From positions 37,101 through 101,100 of the forward strand of contig WBZZ01003320.1 of the NCBI GenBank assembly GCA_019918135.1: a stretch of 64,000 nucleotides of DNA, read 5' to 3'. Position 1 is the first letter of the stretch; each line of letters opens with the position of its first letter. This document shows, piece by piece, positions 8,590 through 18,939 of this stretch. Under the pieces are notes generated by a model. It saw only the letters and a program-made list of their open reading frames with translations, ran no database searches and was not told the DNA's origin. This DNA comes from Paulinella micropora (Eukaryota; Cercozoa; Imbricatea; Euglyphida; Paulinellidae). The position numbers were made by a program, and so were the translations under genes.

Positions 8590-11500
8590 ATGGGCAGTCA
8601 ATATAAATCGCTCTTAGGCTTATCAGAAATTGCGGTTGACTCTTTAGATATAGCCAACCTTGATTTAACGAACACAAACATAGTGGGCTTATACACAGAT
8701 AGGGTGCCAGAAGATGCTGACCCCGTAAATCTTTATTTTACTAATAGCCGATTTGATGCGAGGTTGGCTTTAAAATCAACAACGGACTTAAAAGAAGGCA
8801 CTAATCTATACTATACTGATGGTAGGTTTGATGCGCGACTAACCACTAAATCAACCACTAACCTTTCCGAAGGCACTAATTTATATTATACCACAGCAAG
8901 GGCTAATACAGATTTTGACACAAGGATAGCAACTAAATCAATAGATGCTTTAAGTGATGTAGTCATAACAGGCACCCCGCTGATAACCAACTGCTCATTT
9001 ACAGCACGGGGCAATGGCGAAATGTTGCTTCTCCTTTTCTTAGATTGGATGGCCTCACTATGATGTTTGGAAATTTAAATATGGGAGGTTTTAATGTAGT
9101 AAATGTCGGTAATGTTGATGGTATTGATGTTTCGGCTCTTGATAGTTCTGTGGTTAAACTAACAGGAGACCAAACAATAACAGGAAACAAAACATTTACT
9201 ACTTATGTGGCCGTAAAAGACACAAATCCATTAAACACTGGCAAATTATTCTTCAATTACAACAATAATATGGGTTCTATTTATTCGTCGGATGCGGGTG
9301 GAGCCACTGGCTATCCACTAACTATTGTAGGCTCGTCCATACTTTTTGCTCCAACAACAGGTGGTGGAATGACATTAACAAATAATGTTTTAAATTTTAA
9401 CAGCTCAACAGCAATCAGCGGACTGCCCGCACCATTCTATGATGGCGATGCTTCAACAAAAGCATATACCGATACGAAACTGGCCAAGGACGGCACGACG
9501 GCTATGACGGGCAGTTTAAATATGGGAGGATTTTCAATAACAAATGTGAATTTGGTTGATGGTATTGATGTTTCTACTCTTGATACTTCGGCCGTAAAAC
9601 TAACAGGAGACCAAACCATAGCGGGTATTAAGACATTTAGCAGTATAATAAATGCGAGTGCGGGGATTGATATGAAAAGCCAAAGCATAACAAATGTTAA
9701 TCTTGTTGATGGTGTGGATGTTTCTGCCCTTGATACTTCGGTTGTCAAACTAACAGGAGACCAAACCATAGCAGGGAATAAAAAATTTACTTCAACAATA
9801 GAAGTGCGGGGTGCCACAGCTCCAACCGCTTTTGATGGTATCGGTATTGCCTTTGATACGGCAACAAATATAGGAGAGATTGTGGCACAAAAAATAGCAA
9901 CCGCAGCCTATTATCCGATACAAATAACAGGGTCATATGTTGATTTATATGCGGGTGATAATGTAATCGCGACAGCAACAGGCACGACACTATCTCTAAA
10001 CAATAGAAAAATAACAAACTTAGCCACACCAACATTATCAACCGACGGAGCAACAAAAGGATATGCGGACACATTAGACGGGCAAAATGTGAAATTAACA
10101 GGAAACCAAACCATAGCAGGAATTAAGACATTTAGCAGTGGTCTTGAAATAACAGGAAATTCAATAAATGCTACAACAAAAGGAACATTCGTGGTTTTCA
10201 ATTCTACCAGTAATATCGGGTCAATTGCTAGTTTGGATATGAAAACAGCGACATATTACAACTTTGAAATTTCTGCGAAAAAAATAAGTTTTATTATTGA
10301 TGGGGCGATAGTCGGTTGGGTAAATGCTTCGGGGCTAGATTGTAATAGTAGCAAAATAGCCAACCTTGGAACTCCGACATTATCAACGGATGGAGCAACA
10401 AAAGGATATGCGGACACATTGGACGGACAAAATGTAAAACTATCAACAGACCAAACCATAACAGGAAGCAAAACATTTAATGGGGCTAGCACTGTGATAA
10501 AATATCTAACTTTAACGAACAATGCCGATTTTAATAATCAAACTATCACTAATGGCGGAAATATAACATATAATGGTGCGAGGATATTAAACCAAAATGG
10601 AGGAGATATCTTTTTCAGTCAGACATCAGGTGATTATCAGTATTTCTTATATACTCTAAATACGGCTTCAAGCGGAACCGCGAACCAACGAGGTTATGTA
10701 TTTACGAATGTAGCGGCTGATGTAAAGGGGGCGGGACTTTATATTTCAAAACTTTTGGATAATAAAAGTGCTTCGTCTGACATTGTCCGTTTTAACAATG
10801 CTGGCGGTATGCGGTTTTATGGTGCTTTGGATATGAACTCAAACAACATAACAAATGGCGGAACAATAACAGGAACAACATTAACGGCAACTGCTGGAAT
10901 GACTACAACTACGATCACCGCAAGCGGATTAATAACAGCAAATGCGGGAATTACATACACAGGCACACTAACATCGGCAACGAGTGCTAGTGGAGCGAAG
11001 ATAGGAATTCAGGGCCAACCGACGGAACAAATGCAAAAGGAATATTTTTATGGGATACAACCAATACAAGTTGGGGAATTTATGCGGCATCTGGTGGGGC
11101 TGCAAATACTAGAAGTTTGTCAAATGGTTTGGCTGTTTCAGGAAATGATTTTAGTTCGTATAGTTTTCGGTTTAGGGTTGCTAATGATTCTACAATGGGT
11201 TTTGTGTGGGAGAATTCAGCAGAGCAATTGTTAATGTCGTTGAATGGGGCAAATGGAACACTATGGACAAAAGGATTGATAACGGCTAGTGCTGGTATAT
11301 CAACAACAACATTAACAACAAGCGACAATATAGTAGTAGGAGCGGGTAAAAGTGTGATTATTGATAGAAGTGCTGTTGCTAATAATAAACTGGTTTTATA
11401 TGATAGTGGAACACCTTCAACAACTGGATTTTATGGATTTGGTATTGCTAGTAATACATTAATTTATAATGTTAATGCTTCAACGGATAGCCACGTATTT

Positions 11501-12169
11501 TACTATGCTGCAACAAATGAATTATTTAGAATTAACAACACAGCAATCACCGCTTCAAAGTCAATAATTCTTCCAACAACATCAAGCGGTTCTTTAACAA
11601 TAAGACAAAGACCAACTTATACCAACGACCCGCTACTACATTTTAAATCAGGAGGATATACGAATTATGGAGTGCTTACATCTTCAACTGGTTTGCTTCA
11701 CGCTTGGACTACTACAAATACCAACAGCGAGCCGTCTGGTAGTTATAATTATATTCCGCTAAATGGTGCTTGGACAAACTCATCGGACAGGAGGCTAAAA
11801 TTGGATATTAAAACATTAGACTGCGGGGATTGTTGCGAGAAATTAATGAAGATAAATTGTTGTTCATATTATTGGAAATCAGACGAAAAGAAAGAAAAAA
11901 AGGGACACGGATTTATTGCGGACGAAGTCAAAAAAGTATTTCCTGAATTTGTATCTGAAAGTGGAATGAAAGCAGACGACGGAGAAAGCTACCTTGAAGG
12001 CATAACATATACAAGTTTTATACCGATATTGGTCAGCGGATTTCAACATTTATCAGAAAAAGTAGTTAATTTAGAAAAAGAAAATAAAACTTTACTTAAT
12101 ATATTACAAGACCAAGCGAACCAATTAGCAGAACTAAGAGCAGCAGTATTCCCTTCTAATGCCGCCTAG
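8590..12169 (+). pseudogene. Tail-fibre-like protein with S74 intramolecular chaperone, two frame breaks
   Basis: A receptor-binding fibre of the type shared by phages and large eukaryotic DNA viruses. The first part has YFTNSRFDARLA-like repeats. From about 9060 to 10480 a unit of roughly 40 residues recurs (NMGGF, VDGIDVSALD, VKLTGDQTI.GNKTF), typical of fibre shafts. The last 130 residues (SSDRRLKLDIKTL, GFIADEVKKVFPEF, YTSFIPILVSGFQHL, then a coiled coil) are the peptidase S74 chaperone that trimerises the shaft and then cleaves itself off. Frames break near 9010 and 11020, each explained by one missing G in a G run. The stop overlaps the next gene's ATG by 11 bp. Confidence 0.88.
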
Positions 12170-12497
12170 ATTACACCCTCCACCACCAATCATAGAGACG
12201 GAAGACCTTACACCCGAACTCAAAAACCGTGTGCTTGATGTCCAAATTAAGCAGGAAGAAAAAAAATTAGACCACGAATACGAGGACAGCTGGGATTGCT
12301 GTTTGACTAAGCGAAAAACTGACAGCCGACTTATCAAATACTTGTTTCAAATGGGTATCATTATCGCCATCATCACCCTTTGTATCGTGAGGCTATCTGA
12401 AAAGAACTTACCGTGTGAAGTTGCCAACACTTATGTCGGTATTTTAACACTATTAATAGGCATCTGCCTTCCTAGCCCTTCTAGCTCAAAGAAGTGA
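12159..12497 (+). CDS. Two-TM holin-like membrane protein
   Basis: 112 residues with a Pro-rich N-terminus, an acidic helix, a CC pair (DSWDCCLTKRKTDSR), then two hydrophobic segments (about 60-80, LFQMGIIIAIITLCIV; and 90-108, TYVGILTLLIGICLP) and a short Ser/Lys tail. The start overlaps the tail-fibre stop by 11 bp, suggesting coupled translation. A close homologue (45026-45352) stands in the same position after the fibre gene of element 2. A holin-like or virion-membrane role is inference from size, topology and neighbourhood. Confidence 0.75.
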   Translation: MPPRLHPPPPIIETEDLTPELKNRVLDVQIKQEEKKLDHEYEDSWDCCLTKRKTDSRLIKYLFQMGIIIAIITLCIVRLSEKNLPCEVANTYVGILTLLIGICLPSPSSSKK

Positions 12498-12516
12498 AAG
12501 GGGATACCCTTTCAAA

Positions 12517-12548
12517 CCCCAAAGCGGGGTCGTAGGGCTTGCCCCTAC
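12517..12548. terminator. Hairpin pair between convergent genes
   Basis: CCCC-AAAGC-GGGG followed by GTAGGG-(5 nt)-CCCTAC, between the stops of the membrane protein and the Cys-rich secreted protein. A two-way 3'-end signal is likely. The second stem carries the GTCGTAGGG core found elsewhere in element 1. Confidence 0.5.
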
Positions 12549-12799
12549 TAGCACTCATATATATAGACTTTATACCAAGAGCTATCACCAGCACACATCA
12601 AAGGTAAAGCCTCATCCCATCCGACACACCAATCGCTCATCGGCTTATACACACATTTAAATTTGGTTTCTATTCCCTTTTGAATACACCACACACAGCT
12701 TTCATTTTTTTTATCGCTGACCCGCGAATAGAAATCGCAAGCAGTCCGAGCGGAAATATTAATTAATAAAAAGTTTATAAATGTAAATATAGAGAGCAT
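12548..12799 (-). CDS. Small secreted or membrane-anchored Cys-rich protein
   Basis: 83 residues from ATG at 12799. A hydrophobic N-terminus (LSIFTFINFLLINIS) is a likely signal peptide or anchor, followed by CDFY, then C-x2-CIQ-x-G, KCVY and further cysteines (nine in all). The same pattern occurs at 44471-44692 in element 2. There is no family I can name; cysteine spacing is loosely PSI-like. Its start codon is only 4 bp from the divergent 12804 gene, so its promoter must lie inside that gene or overlap it. Confidence 0.65.
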   Translation of the reverse strand: MLSIFTFINFLLINISARTACDFYSRVSDKKNESCVWCIQKGIETKFKCVYKPMSDWCVGWDEALPLMCAGDSSWYKVYIYEC

Positions 12800-12803
12800 C
12801 ACA

Positions 12804-13163
12804 ATGGACTATAAATTCCAAAAGATTATTTTTCTGAGTAATGATTTTACAGGAGGTAGCAAAACATTTGACAAAACCATTAAATTGAACTTTACCCCAA
12901 CTAGAATGAATGTTAAGTATATCCACTATATGAATGATATGACCGAGACGAAAACAAAAATTCTTCATATGGACCGCATTGGAATTATTGGCACATTCGC
13001 TGATAGCAATGTCGCAAACATTTCCAATCTTAGCTACAACTTGGGGATTATTAATTGGACCGACGGGCAATACAGTTTTAGAGTGCTTAAAACGGACAAT
13101 GGTAGCATTGAGACTGACCTGCTAGCTGGAAGAATTGTTATTTGTTTGGAATTTCTCGCATAA
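12804..13163 (+). CDS. Hypothetical small beta-rich protein
   Basis: 119 residues, MDYKFQKIIF start, predicted mostly beta (TIKLNFTPTRMNVKYIHYM; ILHMDRIGIIGTF). No signal or membrane helix. It heads the plus-strand virion block and ends 16 bp before the ATPase start, so a minor virion component is the likely role. A TATAG-type word lies within the opposite gene, 12-18 bp before the ATG. Confidence 0.6.
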   Translation: MDYKFQKIIFLSNDFTGGSKTFDKTIKLNFTPTRMNVKYIHYMNDMTETKTKILHMDRIGIIGTFADSNVANISNLSYNLGIINWTDGQYSFRVLKTDNGSIETDLLAGRIVICLEFLA

Positions 13164-13179
13164 TAAAAATATAGTAGCA

Positions 13180-14001
13180 ATGGAAAAAATTAATGATATA
13201 CGAGTTAAACCAGTCAGACAAAACGGAGATGGAGACAAGTTGGCAAAAGGACATAAGTTATTTAGCGAGCCGTATGCCAATATTTTTCTTCTCGCTCGCA
13301 AGAAGAGTGGCAAGACAACGGCACTGTTTGAAATCCTAAAACGAACAACTGACAAAAAGACCCGTATTGTTATTATTGCCAGCACAATACACAAGGACCA
13401 CATTTATAAAGAAATGGTTAAGCACTTCAAGAAGAAAGGCAACCCGATGGCTATATATACATATTTGAAAACGGATGGCCTGTCTGTTATTGATTACGAG
13501 TTAGATAAACTGAATAAACCCGATGAAGAGCAAGAAGGCGAAATCATTCAAGACGAGAAAGAAGAACCAAAGCCGAAGTTTTTATATTTTGGAAAAGAGG
13601 AAAAGAAGAAACAGGAGGGAGGCGAAAAGGTGGAGAGACCGAGCAAATACATTACACCAGAAGTTGTGCTAGTTTTGGACGATTTGGGATCTGGGCTAAG
13701 GGATAAATCAGTAAGCGATTTATTGAAGCGGAACCGCCATTTCAAGTCAAAGGTGATTATAAGCTCACAATATCTACAAGACCTAAAACCTGAGGCGATT
13801 AAACAGTTAGACTACCTTCTTATTTTTCCAGGTCAGTCTCAGGATAAAATAGAACTTGTATATAAACATTTAGACCTCGGCTACGACCTTGAATACTTCA
13901 TTGAAAAATATCACGAGGCGACGAAAGAGAGGTTTAACTTTTTGTATGTGGATGCGGTATCGGACGAGCTAAGGCAGAATTTCAATAAAAGATTTTTATA
14001 A
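13180..14001 (+). CDS. Genome-packaging ATPase (A32/FtsK-HerA type)
   Basis: 273 residues. ATG 13180 is chosen over an upstream frame because it follows an AATATAGTAGCA box. Walker A is at residues 39-47 (ARKKSGKTT), Walker B at 162-169 (VVLVLDDLGS, D167/D168) and a sensor-type SSQ at 195-197. This pumps DNA into the capsid. An acidic and Lys/Glu-rich insert (about 112-155) separates the two motifs and is longer than in most family members. It stands ahead of pX-like, protease, penton and capsid genes, the usual PLV virion cluster. The frame is intact. Confidence 0.9.
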   Translation: MEKINDIRVKPVRQNGDGDKLAKGHKLFSEPYANIFLLARKKSGKTTALFEILKRTTDKKTRIVIIASTIHKDHIYKEMVKHFKKKGNPMAIYTYLKTDGLSVIDYELDKLNKPDEEQEGEIIQDEKEEPKPKFLYFGKEEKKKQEGGEKVERPSKYITPEVVLVLDDLGSGLRDKSVSDLLKRNRHFKSKVIISSQYLQDLKPEAIKQLDYLLIFPGQSQDKIELVYKHLDLGYDLEYFIEKYHEATKERFNFLYVDAVSDELRQNFNKRFL

Positions 14002-14041
14002 CAATTTTAATATTATTTATTTTTTTCAGAACTATATATAG

Positions 14042-14347
14042 ATGCCAACATCACCAGTGATTATTTCACAACCATCAGGATACAATATCAGCTACAATCC
14101 CAGTATGCCACAAGCAGGAGGACGAAAGAAGAAGGGAAAAAAGAAACAAACAGGAGGCAAAGTTAATTGGGCCAAGGTTGGAAAAGCGATAGTGGATGCT
14201 AATAGGTTTATCAAGAAGAACCAATTGATTTCAAGGGGTGCTACTTTTCTGAGCGATGTCGGAGTGCCTTATGCGGACCGTGTAGCAAAGGCTGCGGCTA
14301 AGCAAGGATACGGCAAGCAACGAGGAGGAGCTGTTAAATTTAGGTAA
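14042..14347 (+). CDS. Small basic pX-like core protein
   Basis: 101 residues: Pro/Ser N-terminus, a Lys-rich stretch (GGRKKKGKKKQTGG), an amphipathic helix (NRFIKKNQLISRGATFLSDV) and a basic GG end (KQRGGAVKFR). The GG pairs flanking basic tracts look like cleavage sites for the adenain-like protease encoded next. This is how adenovirus and adintovirus pX/mu precursors are built. The role, DNA condensation or membrane activity, is by analogy. ATATATAG precedes the ATG directly. Confidence 0.65.
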   Translation: MPTSPVIISQPSGYNISYNPSMPQAGGRKKKGKKKQTGGKVNWAKVGKAIVDANRFIKKNQLISRGATFLSDVGVPYADRVAKAAAKQGYGKQRGGAVKFR

Positions 14348-14412
14348 GGACAAACCACTCAAATAAAAAACTAAACCTTCTATTATTTTTTTTTACTAAT
14401 AATATAATAGTA

Positions 14413-16419
14413 ATGCGAAGTAAGCCAAAGAAACAACGACCCCCCAGAATATACAGAGCCAAAGATGGCCGACCATATATCAAAGTGAAAGGCAAACGAG
14501 CATATCTCAACTTTGGCGAGAAAACGAATGACCTTTCAACACTTCAAATTGTTAAGCTGTTTTTGAAATATATGAAAGGGGACAATAAAACGAAAAAAAC
14601 ACGAAAGACGAAGGAGCGAATAGTTAAGTCCGAATTCAATCGCCTTGAACACGAGAACCGCAACCAGATACAAAACAACCTGCTGAAAAAATATGAACTA
14701 ATACACGAGCAGGAGGAAAAGGAAAAGAAGTTAAGAGAACAGGCGGAAGATGAGAAGAAAAGAATGGAGAGGAAGGAGAATGCAGACATTAAAGAAAGAC
14801 AAGAAGACCTCATAAGGGAGGCGAACAGAGAGCAAAAACTTATAGAGGATGTAAAATTTGAACAAGATAGAAAAAACAATTTAATGCTATTACCACCTTT
14901 CCAACCTCAATACATACAAGCACCACCACAAGTAGGACCACCACAAGCACCACAAGCACCACAAGCCCCACAAGCACCACAAGCACCACAAGCACCCCAA
15001 GCACCAGAAGAAAAGCAGATGCCATTGAAAACAAAAGAAGAGAAAAAGGCTGAAAAGGAATTAAAAGAAAAATACATTGAATTAATGAAGAAAGCGGGCT
15101 TTACAACTAAATTTATTAAAGGTTTGAGCAAAACAGAATTTATCAAACTTGGCACAGGAATAGAGAAAGCAATAGCCGATGCCCAATCAGCAGATGAGCA
15201 GAAAGAACTGGCGGAACAATACAAAAAAGAATTAGAACAAGAAAAAAAACTAGCGGAGGCCAAAGCGAAACACTTTGAAATTAAAGACAAAGTATCATAC
15301 ATATCCGCAGGTTTAAGAAATGATTACAAGTATCCGAAATTGGATATACCCAAAACTTTGGGCCCTGCTTTGGAAGCGAAAATGAAAGCCGAAGGCAAAC
15401 CACCACCCAAAAAAGTTAAAGGAAAACACACGACTGCGGGTATGGCACAAGTTATAGTAGATGAAGGCATTGATTTAGGAATAGACCAGAATGAAATGAG
15501 AAAGAAACTCGCTGATTATTTGGGAATAAACCAAGCTGGTGCTGGGGCGAAAACGATGGAGGAATTAATACACAAACTTTTAACGATAGCAAAAATTAAG
15601 AAATATTTGAAGAAGGGCAAATACAAGAAGAAAATGAAGAAGAAAGATTATGTAAGTAGCTTAGTAACCGAAATGAGAAGCGACCCAAACATTAAAAATC
15701 AAGTTTCAAATACTCTCGGTATTCAACCAACCGAGGAAGCAACCACAACCACCACCACACCTGAAACCAATACCGAACCCACCGCCGACACAACACCAGA
15801 ACCCACCGCCGACAAAACACCCGAAATCACCACAGACACAACACCCGAAATCACCGCCGACACCATTCAACCACAAACACAAAATGAGAAAGATATAAAT
15901 CCAGGGGTCGTAGGGGCTGGAAGCCCATACAGAGGGCTAATGACGGACGAAATAGACAACATTATGAAAAAGCACGAATGGTATATCGGCACGGTAGCCA
16001 GCGATGAAATAAACAAACTGAAACCAGAAAAAAGAAAGAAGTATGGTTTTATAATGAACTTGGATAAGTCTAGCCAACCAGGCTCACATTGGATTGCTGT
16101 TTGGATTGATACCATTAAAGATGACACTATTGAAATCTACGACCCTCTCGCACTGTATAAGCCGACTGAGCTATTTCTTCACCAAATGAAACAGCTTATT
16201 GAAAAGAGTAAGCCGAACACATATCTGCTTATGAAGGTTAATCAAGTCAAAAACCAAAGCGACACGACAGATACCTGCGGATGGCATAGTATTAGGTTTT
16301 TACTTGAACGAGCGAAAGGTAATCGGTTTAAATTTGCCAGCGGTTGGACGGACTTAAAAGAAAAAGAAGCCGATGAGTTGAAAGTCCAGAACGGTTATGG
16401 TTTTGATACCTTTATTTGA
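14413..16419 (+). CDS. Virion maturation protease (adenain/Ulp1 type) with long N-terminal extension
   Basis: 668 residues. The C-terminal domain (about 525-668) is a C48/C5-type cysteine protease: H559 (GSHWIAV), D577 (EIYDPL), Q615 (VKNQSDT) and C622 (DTCGWH). The Q-to-C spacing of 7 is as in adenain. The N-terminal 500 residues are unusual: a basic start with GRPYIKVKGKRAYL, a long charged coiled coil, an APQ repeat (about 14930-15010), a Lys-rich core and a Thr/Pro/Glu linker (about 15730-15880). The extension may be a structural precursor cut by its own protease. A small palindrome with the GTCGTAGGG core (15904-15930) sits in frame just before the protease domain. Confidence 0.88.
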   Translation: MRSKPKKQRPPRIYRAKDGRPYIKVKGKRAYLNFGEKTNDLSTLQIVKLFLKYMKGDNKTKKTRKTKERIVKSEFNRLEHENRNQIQNNLLKKYELIHEQEEKEKKLREQAEDEKKRMERKENADIKERQEDLIREANREQKLIEDVKFEQDRKNNLMLLPPFQPQYIQAPPQVGPPQAPQAPQAPQAPQAPQAPQAPEEKQMPLKTKEEKKAEKELKEKYIELMKKAGFTTKFIKGLSKTEFIKLGTGIEKAIADAQSADEQKELAEQYKKELEQEKKLAEAKAKHFEIKDKVSYISAGLRNDYKYPKLDIPKTLGPALEAKMKAEGKPPPKKVKGKHTTAGMAQVIVDEGIDLGIDQNEMRKKLADYLGINQAGAGAKTMEELIHKLLTIAKIKKYLKKGKYKKKMKKKDYVSSLVTEMRSDPNIKNQVSNTLGIQPTEEATTTTTTPETNTEPTADTTPEPTADKTPEITTDTTPEITADTIQPQTQNEKDINPGVVGAGSPYRGLMTDEIDNIMKKHEWYIGTVASDEINKLKPEKRKKYGFIMNLDKSSQPGSHWIAVWIDTIKDDTIEIYDPLALYKPTELFLHQMKQLIEKSKPNTYLLMKVNQVKNQSDTTDTCGWHSIRFLLERAKGNRFKFASGWTDLKEKEADELKVQNGYGFDTFI

Positions 16420-16472
16420 AGCAATTAAAACAAAAAATATATTTTCTATTATATATATCCAAAATTAGAGGT

Positions 16473-16490
16473 GCGGAGACTAGTCTCTGC
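16473..16490 (+). promoter_or_regulatory. Penton start-codon hairpin
   Basis: GCGGAGA-CTAG-TCTCTGC, a 7-bp stem with one G-T pair, ending one base before ATG 16492. TATATATAT lies 30 bp upstream. Confidence 0.6.
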
Positions 16491-16491
16491 G

Positions 16492-17304
16492 ATGGAGTAT
16501 AGGGGAGGTAGGAGCTCTAACATTTACTATGTCAATAGCAAAAATAGGATAAACGGCACGGACAGTGATTTCACACACTCCATTGATATGAAATCGCTAG
16601 ACAACCCAACACATTGTAAAATTCTTCATATCTATGTGCCTAAATCGTATTATTCTGTTTCTTCGCCATACAATACTTTTACACTTAGTGAAGATGGATT
16701 TGAGGCTCTGATTACGATACCCGAGGGCAACTACACAATGAACAACTTAAAGAATAAACTGGCCGAGGTGCTAACCGCAGATAGCCCCAATGACTACACA
16801 TACACAATAACAAGCAACAACACAAACACCGACCCAGAAGACGGCAAGCTATTATTTACCGTAGCTAACAATGGAGGCATTCAACCGCGGTTTATATTTG
16901 ACGGCGAAACTCGTATTCACGAAGTAATGGGCTTTGACCGCGACTCAACATATTTCTTTGCTAATAATACCATTAGGTCCCCAAATGTCATAATCTTGAC
17001 TGGCGAAAAAACATTATATTTACAGTCAGATTTAGTCGGCGAAGGCGATAATCACGTATTACAGGAAATATATACCGCGAATGAAATCCCGTTCGGCTCT
17101 GTTATCTACGACGGCTCTGGCAGTGAATACGGCAAACGACTATCAACTAGTTCAAGCAATTTGTATCGGTTCTACTTGACTGACGAAAACGATCAACCAG
17201 TTAATCTCAACGGCCTCGGCATTGTAATGACATTGTTGATTTACCGCGAGACAAATTATTTTAGTCTATTTACATCATTTTTTAATTTGTTAAAATCTAG
17301 ATAA
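16492..17304 (+). CDS. Minor capsid protein (penton, single jelly roll)
   Basis: 270 residues from ATG 16492. The N-terminal YVNSKNRINGTDSDFTHSI, then LHIYVPKSYYSV, FEALITIPEGNYTMNNLKNKL and HEVMGFDRDSTYFF, follow the usual PLV/Maverick penton pattern: strand-rich, IP.GNYT, then a helix and G(F/L) motif. It occupies the fivefold vertices of the capsid. It lies between the protease and the major capsid gene, the expected order. An alternative upstream GTG start is less likely because the hairpin occupies it. Confidence 0.82.
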   Translation: MEYRGGRSSNIYYVNSKNRINGTDSDFTHSIDMKSLDNPTHCKILHIYVPKSYYSVSSPYNTFTLSEDGFEALITIPEGNYTMNNLKNKLAEVLTADSPNDYTYTITSNNTNTDPEDGKLLFTVANNGGIQPRFIFDGETRIHEVMGFDRDSTYFFANNTIRSPNVIILTGEKTLYLQSDLVGEGDNHVLQEIYTANEIPFGSVIYDGSGSEYGKRLSTSSSNLYRFYLTDENDQPVNLNGLGIVMTLLIYRETNYFSLFTSFFNLLKSR

Positions 17305-17344
17305 TTAATTTTTAATTTTAGAATTATTTTTTTTTTGGGGGATT

Positions 17345-17412
17345 AATATAGGAACCTTTTACAAATCGTTTTTGAGTTCGTAAGTGGTTTTTGGAAAAAA
17401 GCACTTACTAAA
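17345..17412 (+). promoter_or_regulatory. Major capsid gene leader with covarying hairpin
   Basis: TAATATAGGAACCTTTT begins the leader. GTAAGTG (17380-17386) pairs with CACTTAC (17402-17408) around an inner T5/A5 helix with a single G-G mismatch, ending four bases before ATG 17413. The architecture is the same as at 19048-19078. Confidence 0.65.
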
Positions 17413-18939
17413 ATGCCTACACTCTGGGGTGGGGAATTGGATTTTAGCAGGACTGACTACATCAGTGCTTCTTATCGCTTGAATAAGCTTACCCCTCGTG
17501 AGGGTTCTATTAATATCACTGTTTCTACCGCAGGAGGACAGGAAAGCAACTTTGACCTTATCAGCCGTCCTTTTAACTTGGCTCGTTCTGTTTTGAGTTT
17601 TAATTATGCCCCAGATGCGAAGGCTGGAAACTACAATAAATGCTTTATGGATTGCCTGGCCCCGATTAGGCAGATACAATTGATTACGAGAGGTGGTGTT
17701 TATCTGTGCGACATTAACGAAGTCGGCAATATCACCAAGATGATTTGGAAACCCGAAACCTCCATTGACGATTTACTCGCTTTGGAAAACCACGACAATG
17801 GAAGCGGAGCAGGTTGTATGCTTCAAAAGTGTAATGCTACAACTACATTTCAACCCGCTAGCGATGCTACAAGGTTGGCCGCATTACAAACAGCATTGGC
17901 CGCTTCGGCAATAGCAGGAAATGCGGCGGGGCAAATTGATACGGGCATTGATGTTGCTAAGGCTCAGGTTCAGGCCGCATTAAAGGCTTGGATGGCACAA
18001 CCCACCACAAATGCCCGCCGACACGATGATGCCCTTATCGCGAATGAGACTGGCACGAGTAAGTTCGTTAATGTTGCTTTTAATGAGGCTAAGTATTTTT
18101 CAGCTGGAACTTTTCAAAATGCCAGCCCGAGTGTTAATGTTAAGATTAATCTTGGAATGCTTTACAATACTATTTTCGCTCTGGATAAAACTATTATGTT
18201 TCCAGAAATTTTGACTTTGCGGATTGTTTGGCAACAGACACCCAAAATCTTTTATTATAACAATGATGCTCTTTCTACTGGTGGTGGCACTGTTGCGGTG
18301 GCGGATTCAAATGTTACTATTACTAATCTCAGCCTGTTCTTAGCTGTTGAAACTAACCCAGATGTTGTTCAATCAATTCAACAGAAGATTATGAGCCCCG
18401 AAGGTATGAGCTTCAACATTGATTATTCTTATTTGTATAAAAATACTGTCGGGCTCGCTTCAACTTCTCAAAATGTTATCCTTAGATTTGACAGAGGCCA
18501 CGGACGGCGAATTAAGAAAATTTATCACTCTGTTTTCAACACAACCGAAAATAAGAACACCGCCTATGACAATAGCAACCTGCTCGGCTCAAAGGTCCAA
18601 ACTTTTTATACCACACTAGACGGAGCACGACTTCAAGAATTCAATGTTGATTGTCAAACTGGAAAACTAGAAGACTATATGTATCTTAAACCGAAGTTGG
18701 AAGGCTCTTCTTTGATGAATAGCAATGTTTATCAATACAACTGGGTTTGGTGCGATAGCTTTGACAATACTCGCCCTCTGTGGAGCAAGGACCAAAATGA
18801 AATCAGCGGACTACCCCTGGACACCGAGCGACGATGGGAGTTTATTGCTACCACTGCGAATATTGCGGCCAATCATTACACATTTGTCGTAACTCAGCAA
18901 GAAGTAAATGTTAAGAATGGCACCATTACTAGAAACTAA
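17413..18939 (+). CDS. Major capsid protein (double jelly roll), lineage 1
   Basis: 508 residues, intact. The position after the penton, the length, the beta-rich sequence, and motifs such as RSVLSFNYAPDA, KINLGMLYNTIFALDKTIMFPEI and WKPE support a DJR capsid protein of the PLV type. An Ala-rich helical insert (about residues 155-205) probably forms a surface loop or tower. It bears little resemblance to the capsid protein of element 2, so two capsid lineages sit 22 kb apart. Expression is probably late, with hairpin leader and hairpin terminator. Confidence 0.82.
   Translation: MPTLWGGELDFSRTDYISASYRLNKLTPREGSINITVSTAGGQESNFDLISRPFNLARSVLSFNYAPDAKAGNYNKCFMDCLAPIRQIQLITRGGVYLCDINEVGNITKMIWKPETSIDDLLALENHDNGSGAGCMLQKCNATTTFQPASDATRLAALQTALAASAIAGNAAGQIDTGIDVAKAQVQAALKAWMAQPTTNARRHDDALIANETGTSKFVNVAFNEAKYFSAGTFQNASPSVNVKINLGMLYNTIFALDKTIMFPEILTLRIVWQQTPKIFYYNNDALSTGGGTVAVADSNVTITNLSLFLAVETNPDVVQSIQQKIMSPEGMSFNIDYSYLYKNTVGLASTSQNVILRFDRGHGRRIKKIYHSVFNTTENKNTAYDNSNLLGSKVQTFYTTLDGARLQEFNVDCQTGKLEDYMYLKPKLEGSSLMNSNVYQYNWVWCDSFDNTRPLWSKDQNEISGLPLDTERRWEFIATTANIAANHYTFVVTQQEVNVKNGTITRN

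Noticed and set aside
9437-10522. Antisense open frames within the fibre gene
   Set aside because: They repeat with the 120-bp shaft unit and are shadows of the sense repeats.
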